From: Bacteroidota bacterium
GTDB taxonomy: Bacteria; Bacteroidota; Bacteroidia; AKYH767-A; OLB10
Assembly: GCA_016717725.1 (NCBI GenBank)
Contig: JADKFA010000045.1
Location: forward strand, 108,746 to 172,745
Length of the DNA stretch: 64,000 nt
Reading direction: 5' to 3'
A program made the translations under genes and the position numbers. Shown here piece by piece: positions 54,299 through 64,000 of this stretch; within the stretch, counting starts at the first letter, position 1; each line of letters begins with the position of its first letter. The notes beneath the pieces are model-generated. The model saw nothing but the letters and a program-made list of their open reading frames with translations. It searched no databases and was not told the DNA's origin.

Positions 54299-57200
54299 CT
54301 ATGGGGTGGTTAAATCATAAACCGTTGATGCGTTCATCAACACCGGCAACTTCGACCAAGTTTCAATTCCATTTCTTGTTCGCACTACTAGATAATAACT
54401 ATTGCCTAAAGCTCCCACTGGGAAGTTCGCTGATGCATATCCATTAATGTTTAGTAATGCATCTACAGAATATACAAGTGCAAAAGGAGTAGTTGTATTA
54501 TGTAACTCAATAGTAATTGAATCACAATCCAACGGATTCGTGCTTTCTCCAGTATTATACAATACAGGCGTCATTACACCAGGGCCTGATTTCAATCCTT
54601 CAATAAAGGCTCGTAAGTTTAAACCTGAACCAGGTCCGCAAACGTTTACCATCACATTTACCGTTTGTGCAGAGGTACATCCATTCGGATCCGTAACGAT
54701 TACATTAAAGTTCGTGGTTGAAGTTGGAGCTGCTTTGGGTGCAGAAATACCCGCATTGTTCATAGTAGCGGAAGGCGTCCATGCATAATTATAAGTCGAA
54801 TACGGAGTAAATCGAACAGCATTATTATAAACAGTAAACACCGTTGCATTGCGTCCAGCAAACGTAGTAGCTAAAGTTCCGTTTGCATTTTCAACGCCTT
54901 GAGTAGTAACATTACCAGCTGGGCTTACAATACTATCGGCATGTATTTCGATGCTATTGTCATTTTCTAATAATACGATTTGACCTTTCATCGGATAGGC
55001 GGTACCGTTATAGTGATAGGTTTGATAATTTACAACTAATTTTTTGTTGGGCGTGGAACCTGTGGTGAAATAATTGACCACACTTGCATTTACTGATGGA
55101 TTCAAATCATTAAAAGCAAGCGCAATTAAATTATTAGGATCCGATGGATTTGGAATATTTTGTCCTTGACAACATCCATTCACCATTCCAGGAGAGAAAC
55201 CGATGAACCCATTGGAAGAAATATAAAAATTAGAATATATATTTCCATAAAAATTAAAATTAAAGCCGATAGGTAACGCTCCAGAAACTAAGTCATCTGT
55301 TAATGATACTGCAGTTCCTGAACCAATTGTTGGTGCATAAGTGATTCCTACCACATTATATCCTGAAACAACTAAAGGTCCATTGGGGAAAGCTGATAAC
55401 TGCACACTGTCACCTGCGCAAATGGAGTTGGGCGTTGCTGATGTGGTTAAAGAAAAAGTTGTGACCGTAATATAATTGGTTTGCATTAACGAGTCGGTCC
55501 CAAGCGTATTTGTTACCACTAACTTCACATTATATGATCCTGGCTGACTGTATGCATGCAATGGATTTTGTTGCGTACTGGTTTGTCCATCTCCAAAATT
55601 CCACAACCACGATTGAGGAATATTCAATGAAGCATCGGTAAACTGAATGCTTGCAGGACATGCGGCAGTAGTTTGGTTCGATGTAAATGCAGCAATAGGT
55701 GGAAGTGTTGGATTCAAACAAAAAGTAGGATATGTAAAATCTACTGTTTCATCACCTACTGCATTTGAACTTCCTTGAGAGGCATTGTATCCCATTCCTC
55801 TTCGAGCAAACGCTTCCCAAATTTGACAACGATGCGCCGAGCTATAATAAATATCATCTGCTAAAAGAATTGCATTACGAGCGTCAATATAGCCAGGGCT
55901 ACATGGTTGCAACGCCATTCCTTTCAACACTAAATTCAGCGCAATATTATTTCCAGCTGTTCCTGTTTGAATGTTCGCATCAAAACCAAAGTCCCGAATT
56001 AAAAACCAGGTCATATCCCAAATAGCATCACACCATATTTCACCTCGAGGATGTGGTCCAGAACTGGTAGCAAGATCTGCATACGTTTGTGGATTAATAC
56101 TCATATTCGTTGAATAACGATAACGACGTATACCCAGACCGGTAGTAGCTTGCCCTAATGCATAAGTACCAATTCCACGACCCATAGTACCAACATCACC
56201 GGGCTCGATAGTAAGAATTAATCCGAGCCAATCGCTCCATCCTTCTCCTCCTTGTTCTGCATTTTGCAAGCAACTGGAAGCTGCGGGTCCGCCCGTTAAA
56301 CGATTAGAAACACCATGACCATATTCATGAGCAACGATACCATTATCAAATGATCCATCCAATTGAGGAGGAGGAGTACAAATGATAATAGTAGCTGCAA
56401 CATTAACCGAACTACTCAGTTGTGTTTTCATGGCATTACCATCTACCTGATTCACAGAAATAGTTGGAATTGTTATTGTCACTGTAGGTGTTCCGCTCAT
56501 TGCGGGAGGCGTAGATCCAGAAACATTATTCGCAATAATAACACCTATGGCACCTGCTGCTTGAGCGAATTCTGTTTTAATATAAAAACTACAATTACCT
56601 CTATCAATAAGTGCAATTTTTCCAGCAATTGCAGCCCCATTTGTAAAGGCGGAGCATCCATCAGAAGTTGTTCCTACACCATCTAAAGCGAGCACTACAT
56701 CTGCTGTAATATTAAATGCATTTGTCGGATTATATGTTGCCAATGCAATTGCTTTTAGACCAGCAATAGCAGGAGGTTCGTTTACAGTAAGTGAATTGGT
56801 ACATGAGCCAGTATTTGGATTAGACCATAAATACATTTGCATGCGAGGATTTGTACCATCATCAGGAGTTGCAAAATTGGCATTATTTGTTCCGCCACCA
56901 TCAAAACCTTCTGCGTTCACGTAATCATTTCCTAAACCGCCATTTCCATAATTATTACTTTGAAAATTTCCGGCTACTTCATTAAATCCATTTTGATACA
57001 ATACATCATGGATTCTATTATTCATATAAAAAAGATTAGTGATAGATGCATTCCGCTGGTATGCATTTGATGAATCGGGATGGTATGGAAAATTAAAAGT
57101 TTGAAGCGCTCCACCATCGGGAGAATATCCAGGAAGGTTATCGTTGTTCGCATCTTCATAAGCGTACACATTATTTCCTCTTGTAATATTATACTCCACA

Positions 57201-58057
57201 CCAACCGCTCCATTGGTATCATGCCATCCATAGGGAGATGGAATGGGTTCAGACGGATCATTTAAGAATGAAAATGCACCATGAATGGGACTTTCAACTG
57301 GCAATGGTAAAACATTGTATTGCGCAGTTCCAGATCCTGGTGTTGGCAATGGGAGTGGGGAGGGGTGAGCTGCTTGTGAAGCATGATCATGAGGATGATC
57401 AAAACCGCAAGACACGACCCAATCATTCTTTTCCAAGTATTGACCCGTAAGCGCATCCACACGAACATTCCACCAATGAGAACCCATTTTAAGATCAAGA
57501 TTTACATTCCATGCAAGCTTTACTCCTTTAACAGTAGGAACATACATCAACTCTACGGTAACAGGTGAAGAAGCTATTGTTTGCATATTGAAAAAATGTT
57601 TTCTTCCCTCCTTCTCCACTTTCATTACTTGTCCTGCTGGTGATGCCGACAATTCCAAGTGTTGCAATGCGAATTGTATTGCTTGTTGTGGTGTGATAGA
57701 AGGTTGATCCGAATTTATTTTACCATTGAGGTCAGACACAAACGGTGGAGTTAACCCATAGGCCTTACCGTTACGAATTGCCAATGCAGCTATTGCATTA
57801 AAAACAGGAATTTTTTTATAGTGTTGTTGAATATATACATGTTGGATACCCATTCTAGTATCTAAATATTGGTCAGTAACCATCCAAGAAACTACATCCT
57901 TCTCTGTTAGCTTAAATGCTTTTTGATTTTCTTGGAGGTAAGATTGAACGATTGAATTAAGCTGTTGCGCATTTGCAGTTGACAACATTGAGCAGCATAG
58001 AATGCCAATGCTGAATAATTTTTTTGCCATTGGCTTTAGTAGTAAACACATTTTCAT
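54299..58057 (-). CDS. Large M36 (fungalysin) metalloprotease with PA and PKD domains, C terminus probably lost
   Basis: 1252 residues; the signal peptide ends TANAQ about residue 31. An FTP-type propeptide (about 40-200) is followed by an M36 catalytic domain with HEYGH (His577, Glu578, His581) and the third ligand in GGEGWSDW. A PA domain (GAIAGKIALIDRGNCSFYIK-like) is inserted before the active site. After it come a PKD domain (WLWNFGDGQTSTQQNPLHAY), a sandwich with SNGFIGFSPG, and a domain ending NGIETWSKLPV ... YDLTTP. In related proteins this last domain leads on to a dockerin or sorting segment. Here the stop lies exactly at the repeat island. No YPNP domain is present, so secretion may be impaired. 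Confidence 0.88.
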   Translation of the reverse strand: MKMCLLLKPMAKKLFSIGILCCSMLSTANAQQLNSIVQSYLQENQKAFKLTEKDVVSWMVTDQYLDTRMGIQHVYIQQHYKKIPVFNAIAALAIRNGKAYGLTPPFVSDLNGKINSDQPSITPQQAIQFALQHLELSASPAGQVMKVEKEGRKHFFNMQTIASSPVTVELMYVPTVKGVKLAWNVNLDLKMGSHWWNVRVDALTGQYLEKNDWVVSCGFDHPHDHASQAAHPSPLPLPTPGSGTAQYNVLPLPVESPIHGAFSFLNDPSEPIPSPYGWHDTNGAVGVEYNITRGNNVYAYEDANNDNLPGYSPDGGALQTFNFPYHPDSSNAYQRNASITNLFYMNNRIHDVLYQNGFNEVAGNFQSNNYGNGGLGNDYVNAEGFDGGGTNNANFATPDDGTNPRMQMYLWSNPNTGSCTNSLTVNEPPAIAGLKAIALATYNPTNAFNITADVVLALDGVGTTSDGCSAFTNGAAIAGKIALIDRGNCSFYIKTEFAQAAGAIGVIIANNVSGSTPPAMSGTPTVTITIPTISVNQVDGNAMKTQLSSSVNVAATIIICTPPPQLDGSFDNGIVAHEYGHGVSNRLTGGPAASSCLQNAEQGGEGWSDWLGLILTIEPGDVGTMGRGIGTYALGQATTGLGIRRYRYSTNMSINPQTYADLATSSGPHPRGEIWCDAIWDMTWFLIRDFGFDANIQTGTAGNNIALNLVLKGMALQPCSPGYIDARNAILLADDIYYSSAHRCQIWEAFARRGMGYNASQGSSNAVGDETVDFTYPTFCLNPTLPPIAAFTSNQTTAACPASIQFTDASLNIPQSWLWNFGDGQTSTQQNPLHAYSQPGSYNVKLVVTNTLGTDSLMQTNYITVTTFSLTTSATPNSICAGDSVQLSAFPNGPLVVSGYNVVGITYAPTIGSGTAVSLTDDLVSGALPIGFNFNFYGNIYSNFYISSNGFIGFSPGMVNGCCQGQNIPNPSDPNNLIALAFNDLNPSVNASVVNYFTTGSTPNKKLVVNYQTYHYNGTAYPMKGQIVLLENDNSIEIHADSIVSPAGNVTTQGVENANGTLATTFAGRNATVFTVYNNAVRFTPYSTYNYAWTPSATMNNAGISAPKAAPTSTTNFNVIVTDPNGCTSAQTVNVMVNVCGPGSGLNLRAFIEGLKSGPGVMTPVLYNTGESTNPLDCDSITIELHNTTTPFALVYSVDALLNINGYASANFPVGALGNSYYLVVRTRNGIETWSKLPVLMNASTVYDLTTP

Positions 58058-58784
58058 AAGAGGAACCGATCTATTCGTTTAACAAAAAAAAGTAGAAACT
58101 AGCTTCCGGCCATTTCTAACAAGTGGAAAGATAAGAAAAGTTTAAAAATCTGGCAACAATATTTGGTGAATCCCTTGAAATTAAGGGTTTTTGCTCAATA
58201 ACTATTATTCTTGAGCAAATCTCATTCATAAAAACCTAGAGGTTTAGTCTTAGTCACGCTTCTCGATACATTGAAATCTTAACTCACATGCTCAATCATC
58301 AATTTGATTCTCCAGCCTCTACTAAAAATCTCTTTTCAATTTATGGCAGTATTTTGAAATTAATAAATTTACTCTTAGGGGAAAAATATGTTCTATATAA
58401 TGGCGACTTCACTCTACTCAGAAACTTATTTTTATCTTAAATTCTTAATCCTTCTGCTGCTTTTTGCCTTTGACTTATTTCTAAATCATAGACAATTTAT
58501 TTGATACTATGGAAAAATAACATTGCTTTCTATAAATCATAAATGCAATTATGGACCAATATCAGATATCTATTTGATTTATAATGTGCATATTACAAAA
58601 ATTGACCGAGTTAACATTATATGTAAAACTTTAGAATTAGAAGCTCTTATGACATAAAACAGAAGGAAACGTTTAGCAATTAGATTTTTTTGAATTATGG
58701 TTTGATATATTAGTTACTTAGCTAAACCAAATAGGGGTATCATACGTGATGTACTTGTGTATACAAATATCAAATTAAACCAAA
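58058..58784. other. Intergenic region without recognisable gene
   Basis: About 727 bases between divergent genes, AT-rich. No protein-like frame, hairpin family or RNA gene is seen. It should contain promoters of the protease and FISUMP genes. Confidence 0.5.
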
Positions 58785-60818
58785 ATGAAAAAATATCCTT
58801 TTAACCAAAATGTAAATAGTAAAATGGTACTCGTTCTATTTTTTATTTCTTCTTTATTTTTTTCGTGTAAAAAAGATGGAGATAGTCTTCATGAAATTAT
58901 CGCACAGACCAATAAGCAAGTTGTTAAAATTGCCGGGAGAGTTGTTGATGAAAATAATACGCCTTTGCAGTTTTGTACTTTAAAATTAGGAGCTACCACT
59001 GTAACAGCTGATGTTAACGGAGTATTTTATTTTAATGATGTGACTGTTGATGGTACAAGAGCGTACGTATCTGCTACGAAGAATGGTTATTTCACCTCTG
59101 GAAAAGGTGTAATAGTTAAAAACGGAAGTGCTTATTCTCTAGAAATATGTTTACATAAAAAAATAACACCGTATGCCATTAATGCAACAAGCGGAGGAGT
59201 TGTCACTACAACCAATGGTTGTATTATTGAATTTCCTTCTAATTGTTTTGAAAACCAAAGCGGTCAACCTTTTTCAGGAATGGTGAATGTGTATGTAAAA
59301 TACTTATCTACTGATGACGACAATTTTGCTTTACAGTATCCGGGAGGAGACATGGCTTTTAAAAGCAGTAATGGAGAATTGTTTTCTTCAACAGGATTCG
59401 GAATCACAGGAGTAATCATCGAGGACCAGTTAGGTGGATCATTAAATCTTTCAGCAGGAGCTAAGGCAACAATTAAGTTTCCGATATCCTCTTCACAACT
59501 AGGTACGGCACCTATTTCAACACTCCTGATGAGTTATAATGATGAACTAGGGGTTTGGGTTGAAGAAGGAACTGCAACAAAGATTTCGAATTATTATGTA
59601 GCTGAAGCAAGTCATTTTTCATGGTGGATGCCAGGCATGAGTGCAACATCATTCCCAACGATATCTGGATCTGTCGTTGATTGTAATAATGTTCCTATTT
59701 CTGGTGCTTGGGTTGATCTGAATGGTATTTATCTAGTACAAACTGATGCTAATGGTGCTTATACGACCCCGGCATATCCCGGTACTTATAATATGTCGGT
59801 TAGTTATCAGCTGGGAAGTCAACTTATCATTTCAAATGTAGTTTCTGTAACAGTACCAACTGGTACTACTTCGAATTTTCCTGCTCCGTTAATAACGGTT
59901 CCATGTCCTCCCTATATTACATGTCAGGCAGTGGATTGTGCGGGATTGCCTATAGGCGCGTATGCATATGCTTCATGGGGTGGAAGTAATACTTCCGTTC
60001 TATACTCTGCAACTGGTTATTTTCAGTTTGTGATTCCTCCAGGGGTGAATGCCACTGTGGTGGTGTTTAATACTTCTTCGACATCGTATAATGCAGCTAC
60101 TGCTGGCCCAATAAATTCTTATACAAATATTGGTAATGTTACCTTGTGCTATTCGGGTACAGGAGGATGTGGTCCATTAACAACGATAACTGATCTCGAT
60201 GGCAATGCATATAACGTTGTGACTATTGGAAATCAATGTTGGATGGCAGAGAATCTGAAAACTACAAAGTATAATAATGGAGATATTATAACATCTGGTT
60301 TGAATAATTCAAATTGGTCAACAGCAACTACTGGTGCTTGGGCGGCTTACAATACTTCTTTGCAGCATGATATTATTTTCGGGAAATTGTACAACTGGTA
60401 TACGGTAATTGACTCCAGAGGTGTATGTCCAACAGGTTGGCATGTACCTGGTGAAGATGACTGGAATGAACTTACAAAGTTTCTTGATCCAACCTATGAT
60501 ACCAATATGACAAAGGTTAGTTTAACCGCTGGACTTATGATTCAAGATACAAGTACGAAAGTTTCTGGGTCTATTAGTATCGGATGGGGGAGTCCAAATC
60601 TTCCATGGTATGTGAGCAACCTAACTGGATTTACGGCATTACCTGCTGGAGAGCGTATTGATTATGGTACTTACCAATTTATCAACAATTATACTTGGTG
60701 GTGGAGTGTAAATGATAGTGCTGGAGCGTGGCCATGGTCGCGCAGGCTTTATTTTGCCCTACAAAAAGAAGCAAGGGATCCGAATAACGGAGTCTCTGTT
60801 CGATGTGTGAAGAATTAA
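58785..60818 (+). CDS. FISUMP-domain lipoprotein with CarboxypepD-like repeats
   Basis: 677 residues. Lipobox LFFSC (cysteine near residue 28). A carboxypeptidase-regulatory-like domain (IAGRVVDENNTPLQFCTLKL) comes first, then a ZU5-like/GAIN-like stretch (SGGVVTTTNGCIIEFPSNCF), a second regulatory sandwich (ISGSVVDCNNVPISGAWVDL), and finally a FISUMP domain: DLDGNAYNVVTIGNQCWMAE, NLKTTKYNNGD, GKLYNWYTV, GVCPTGWHVPGEDDWNEL and the closing GVSVRCVKN. FISUMP was first described in Fibrobacter succinogenes and its role is unknown. It is expected at the outer membrane surface, perhaps binding carbohydrate or protein. Confidence 0.88.
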   Translation: MKKYPFNQNVNSKMVLVLFFISSLFFSCKKDGDSLHEIIAQTNKQVVKIAGRVVDENNTPLQFCTLKLGATTVTADVNGVFYFNDVTVDGTRAYVSATKNGYFTSGKGVIVKNGSAYSLEICLHKKITPYAINATSGGVVTTTNGCIIEFPSNCFENQSGQPFSGMVNVYVKYLSTDDDNFALQYPGGDMAFKSSNGELFSSTGFGITGVIIEDQLGGSLNLSAGAKATIKFPISSSQLGTAPISTLLMSYNDELGVWVEEGTATKISNYYVAEASHFSWWMPGMSATSFPTISGSVVDCNNVPISGAWVDLNGIYLVQTDANGAYTTPAYPGTYNMSVSYQLGSQLIISNVVSVTVPTGTTSNFPAPLITVPCPPYITCQAVDCAGLPIGAYAYASWGGSNTSVLYSATGYFQFVIPPGVNATVVVFNTSSTSYNAATAGPINSYTNIGNVTLCYSGTGGCGPLTTITDLDGNAYNVVTIGNQCWMAENLKTTKYNNGDIITSGLNNSNWSTATTGAWAAYNTSLQHDIIFGKLYNWYTVIDSRGVCPTGWHVPGEDDWNELTKFLDPTYDTNMTKVSLTAGLMIQDTSTKVSGSISIGWGSPNLPWYVSNLTGFTALPAGERIDYGTYQFINNYTWWWSVNDSAGAWPWSRRLYFALQKEARDPNNGVSVRCVKN

Positions 60819-60917
60819 AAATAAAATTTAATCTTTAATACAAAGTAGAAATTGACATCTTTTTGTTTCTACATGTCGCTGCCTTCGAGATATTCAAATA
60901 CTTTCGAATTGAAACTA

Positions 60918-63680
60918 TCAATTGCAACTCAACCCAAATTCGGTTACAAAAAAAAGAAAATCTGAAACATTTACTACTCCATCGTAATTCAAATCGTGTG
61001 GACAATTAGAACATGATAAATTAAATAATGCTACCATTGATAAGAAGTCGGAAACCGAAGTAATCCCACTTCTATCAAAATCAGAAAGACGAGTATTTAG
61101 GTGTATTAAAGTAGGTGCGGCAACAATTATACATGGTGAAGCATTGGTAATAGAAACGGAATAAATGCCTTCTGACTTAACATAAATACTCGATGTAACG
61201 GCTCCGGTAGACCATAGAAAAGAACTTCCTAAAGGCATTGAATCTACGAATAAGAGGATAGAATCATTCGGACAAAAATGAAATGATCCTGTCGAAGAAT
61301 GTATATTTATCACGAACGAGGAAGTATCCACTGTCAATTCCAAAAAAGTAATAGAATCACAACCAACGGAATTTATTTCACTATGTTTGATAAATGCCGC
61401 TATTTATATAAATAGAATCATTCCAAAAATAACTTCCGCAAGTAGAGACAACTATAGTATCATACGAAGGACTCAAAACAGTGAGATTAATAGCAGCCAA
61501 AGAATCGCAGCCCAGGCTATTGGTAAAGGTTGTTGAATATAAACCGCTCAAAGAATAATTCGATCCATTCCAACTAAAAGGAGGACAAGAGTTAATGGGA
61601 ACAGCAAGTACTCCTGAGAGCGAAACATCGTCTACTCTATATTGTGTAGTGGTTCCTATATTGATAAATCGAATATGAAGATTCTCTGTAGTTGGAATTG
61701 ATCCCAGACAAGTTCTATAATTCCAGTTTGCTCCGCTTGATAAAGAAGGAAAGGCAAGATCAAAGAAATTAACTCCATCGATACTTACTTGCACTTTTAA
61801 ATCAGCTCCCGAAGATGCGGTAGTACTTTTATAAATCCCAAAAGAAAGTACGGGTTGAAAAAGTTGAAGCGTGTTAATACCAGAAATAACAAAATACTTT
61901 CCAATAGTATTTGTTAAAAAAATATTGGATCCCCCACTAGCTTGAGCATAACCGGTTGATGGGAGAGTGATCCTAACATCACCTGTTCCACTCATTAAAA
62001 GTTGATTATTGTTAAACCCATTATTAAATTGATGTTGATCTATTGATGTAGTTCCAGAAACTATGCCCATATTTTCAATAAATAACAAGTCGTCCGTTGT
62101 GGATGGATTTGAATTAACAACAACCGAGTTAGCCGACAAAGTACAACCATTTTACACCGGTTACGGTAACTACATAAGTCCCTGGTGAATCCACTTGAAT
62201 TGATGAATTAGTACTTCCTGTTGACCATAGATAACCTATTCCTCCACTTGCCGTAATCATCGTTGAATCACCATTACACAAGTGAACAGTTCCAGTAGGT
62301 AAAAGAGAAACTGAAGGGGGAGTTACCACAGAATAAAAAGAGATTGGAAGTGTATCATTTAATGAATTCACATCACTTCCATTAAGAGCGAGGAACGCAT
62401 CTATTTGATAACTGCCTGGAAACAACATGGGAAAATCTGGAGTCATATTAATAATTAATTCATCTCCTGGAATTAATTGACCCAATGAAATACTTTTTAA
62501 AAAATGAGTACTATCTCCTTGTGGAGAAATGGCATCTACATACATTGTCAGTGAATTATTTGCGAATGAAACACTACTTGTTCCAAAATTTTTTACTTTC
62601 ACTCGAATAGTATTTGTGGCCGGACAATTTGTTGAAAACGGCAAAACACTAACGATACCCATATCCGTAAAACCAGTAGAAGATAACTCAATACTAAATT
62701 TTGAGATGACTGGCAAATGATCAGAAGCGTTATGCAAAGCAGTAGCAATTACATTTCCAACTGCTGCATTCGGAGGATGATTGATAGAGTCGTTATAATG
62801 ATTCCCGTCATTTCCATAAGCAGAAAGAGAACCATTCACATACTGCAAACCTCCACCTTCAGAAATACTCTTTGAAAAAAGGATCATATCAAATCGATCG
62901 TCCATACCTCCAGTAACTCCACCTCCAAAACTTCTTGTTCGCGTTGCCTGTGTATGATGTATAGAATAAGAACTATTATTCCACGACCCACTTAAATTGA
63001 GAGTGGATCAATGACATGACCTTCGTTGCCTGATTGCAACTGGAGTAACTTCTGGTAAGCAGGTTCATTACTATTATAGATATTAAAATCACCACAAATA
63101 ATAAAATCAGAACCGTTGGGCAATGCATTCGTAATTGTTCCCATAGCTTCTACTTCGTCACTTCTTTGCAATTCATTGGCGCTTTCGGAACTTGCTTTCA
63201 GATGCACAGCATAAATACGAATGGTATCTCCTGTGGTAATATGAACTAACTTAAACTCATTAATATCTCTAAGAGTTGAGTAGTGATTGGAGTATTGCTG
63301 ACAAAAATAAATTTTGAAGTTTTATAAAAAAGTCCACGATCGGAATCATTACTTGGAACATAAGTTGATTTACCATAATTAATACTGTTGGCATTCAATA
63401 CTGCATTCAAAAAGCCAGTAAGTCCGCTTGAAGACATCAACTCGGCAACAACTAAAATATCTGGGTCTGCAGATTGCATGACTGTCCTAAAAAAAGGATT
63501 ACGCAATGAAGTATCCGCCAACTCATCATTCACAATGGGATAGTGAAGTAAATTATAACTCATCAACTTTATCGTATCCTGAGATTGGGCTGATGTTTTT
63601 TGCCAAGGTAAAATCAAAAAAAGAGGAATTACAATTAAAATTGAAAGCGCTTGAAATATGTTTTTCATTTTACGCAACAA
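60918..63680 (-). pseudogene. Secreted endonuclease/exonuclease/phosphatase-family protein with dockerin-like end, four frameshifts
   Basis: From MKNIFQALSI (ATG at 63668; the frame opens at 63680) the pieces read in order: EEP catalytic domain (IKLMSYNLLHYP, ILVVAELMSS; then AVHLKASS, ICGDFNIYNSNEP; then ASDHLPVISKF), a CARDB/Ig-like domain (MGIVSVLPFSTNCPATN), a gliding-type CNGDS repeat, a sandwich, and the end DFDRSGITSVSDFLSMV ... DFLFFVTEFGLSCN, which is two EF-hand/dockerin-like repeats. Frame breaks are near 63275, 63000, 62145 and 61382. Repaired, it would be about 915 residues. All motifs of an active EEP nuclease are present when joined. True decay or poor consensus in this stretch are both possible. 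Confidence 0.75.
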
Positions 63681-63734
63681 TAAGAGAGTAAAGTGAATTC
63701 ATCATTTTAATTTCTGGGCACAATTGAATTTAAA

Positions 63735-63742
63735 CAAACGTA
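63735..63742 (-). promoter_or_regulatory. Possible -7 element for the endonuclease-like gene
   Basis: Minus strand TACGTTTG fits TAnnTTTG and lies about 65 bases before the ATG at 63668. No good -33 partner is seen. Confidence 0.3.
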
Positions 63743-63782
63743 ATATCTTTTACTTTATCGAACTCGAACCTAATTAATATCT

Positions 63783-63816
63783 TAAAAAAAGGGCAGGCTC
63801 TAATCAACCTGCCTTA
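63783..63816 (-). terminator. Intrinsic terminator of the gene at the right edge
   Basis: On the minus strand GGCAGG and CCTGCC pair around TTGATTAGAG and are followed by a run of T. Confidence 0.75.
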
Positions 63817-63844
63817 AAAAGATAGAAATAAAATTCTTATTTAC

Positions 63845-64000
63845 CTATTGACAACTCAATCCAAACTCAGAAACAAACATGAGAAAGTCATTCACATTCA
63901 CAACACCATCGTTATTCATATCCTCTGGACATCAACACATGGTAAATTAAATACACCAACAATAGATAAGAAGTCGTTTACATTGGTGATACCATTATTA
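63845..64000 (-). pseudogene. C-terminal end of a second dockerin-like secreted protein, frameshifted, leaves the window
   Basis: The minus strand from the edge reads NGITNVNDFLSIVGVFNLPC, then after a one-base loss near 63937 continues CPEDMNNDGVVNVNDFLMFV and SEFGLSCQ, stop at 63845-63847. This repeats the two-EF-hand ending of the neighbouring gene (SDFLSMVALFNLSCSNCP ... SEFGLSCN-like). Function of the rest is unknown because it lies outside the window. Confidence 0.65.

Overview
The window is a chromosomal stretch of a Bacteroidota bacterium. The evidence is AT-rich DNA, several proteins ending in type IX secretion (T9SS) C-terminal sorting domains with the YPNP motif, SprA/Por-era style secreted proteins with LamG, PKD and lamin-tail domains, a TonB-dependent receptor of the Bacteroidota type, a DUF502 protein, an SDR-type threonine dehydrogenase, and intergenic regions with TAnnTTTG-like elements. 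I cannot place it below phylum or class level. No rRNA, tRNA, CRISPR array, IS transposase or prophage was recognised.

Layout. 1-16 kb: a surface-glycan/glycosyltransferase region with a GT2 fragment, a methyltransferase broken by two adjacent in-frame stops, five large GT-C-like membrane proteins, a polyprenyl-phosphate GT2, a GH5 hydrolase and two small lipoproteins. Embedded in it are scoA and scoB (3-oxoacid CoA-transferase), which are separated by a 1.2-kb repeat-bounded island carrying a four-helix-bundle (S23/IVP) gene. 16-18 kb: penicillin-binding protein 1A. 18.4-29.2 kb: an 11-kb locus of secreted proteins. It contains a LamG/SBBP protein split at a G10 tract, followed by four tandem IgGFc-binding-like T9SS proteins, three of them preceded by a free-standing copy of the LamG protein's C-terminal domain. 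Copy 1 is split at an A9 tract. Copies 1, 3 and 4 have perfect hairpins of unrelated sequence at the same place in the signal-peptide codons (copy 2 has a degenerate one). 29-50 kb: TonB receptor, M28 peptidase, cysS, a GxxExxY gene in a repeat island, threonine dehydrogenase, DUF502, a THUMP-like methyltransferase, YjbR, polA, TfoX, a FadL-type porin, an AHSA1/DinB pair, and an ECF sigma / anti-sigma / GIN-barrel operon. 50-64 kb: propionyl-CoA-type carboxylase beta subunit, a lamin-tail T9SS protein, a 15-bp tandem array, a large M36 metalloprotease that stops exactly at a repeat island, a FISUMP lipoprotein, and two frameshifted secreted proteins ending in dockerin/EF-hand-like repeats, the second running off the right edge.

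Two themes run through the window. First, many short palindromic (REP-like) and simple repeats sit between genes and also inside them: in polA, the anti-sigma gene, the threonine dehydrogenase 3' end, and the stop codons of scoA and yjbR. Second, secreted proteins are broken by 1-nt indels while housekeeping genes are intact. This fits either phase variation and decay of surface genes or uneven sequence quality, and the two cannot be told apart from one sequence.

The strongest candidate for something new is the 21.1-29.2 kb cassette array: repeated units of [detached C-terminal domain + T9SS adhesin with variable N-half and near-identical C-half], with conserved-position hairpins and homopolymer switches.
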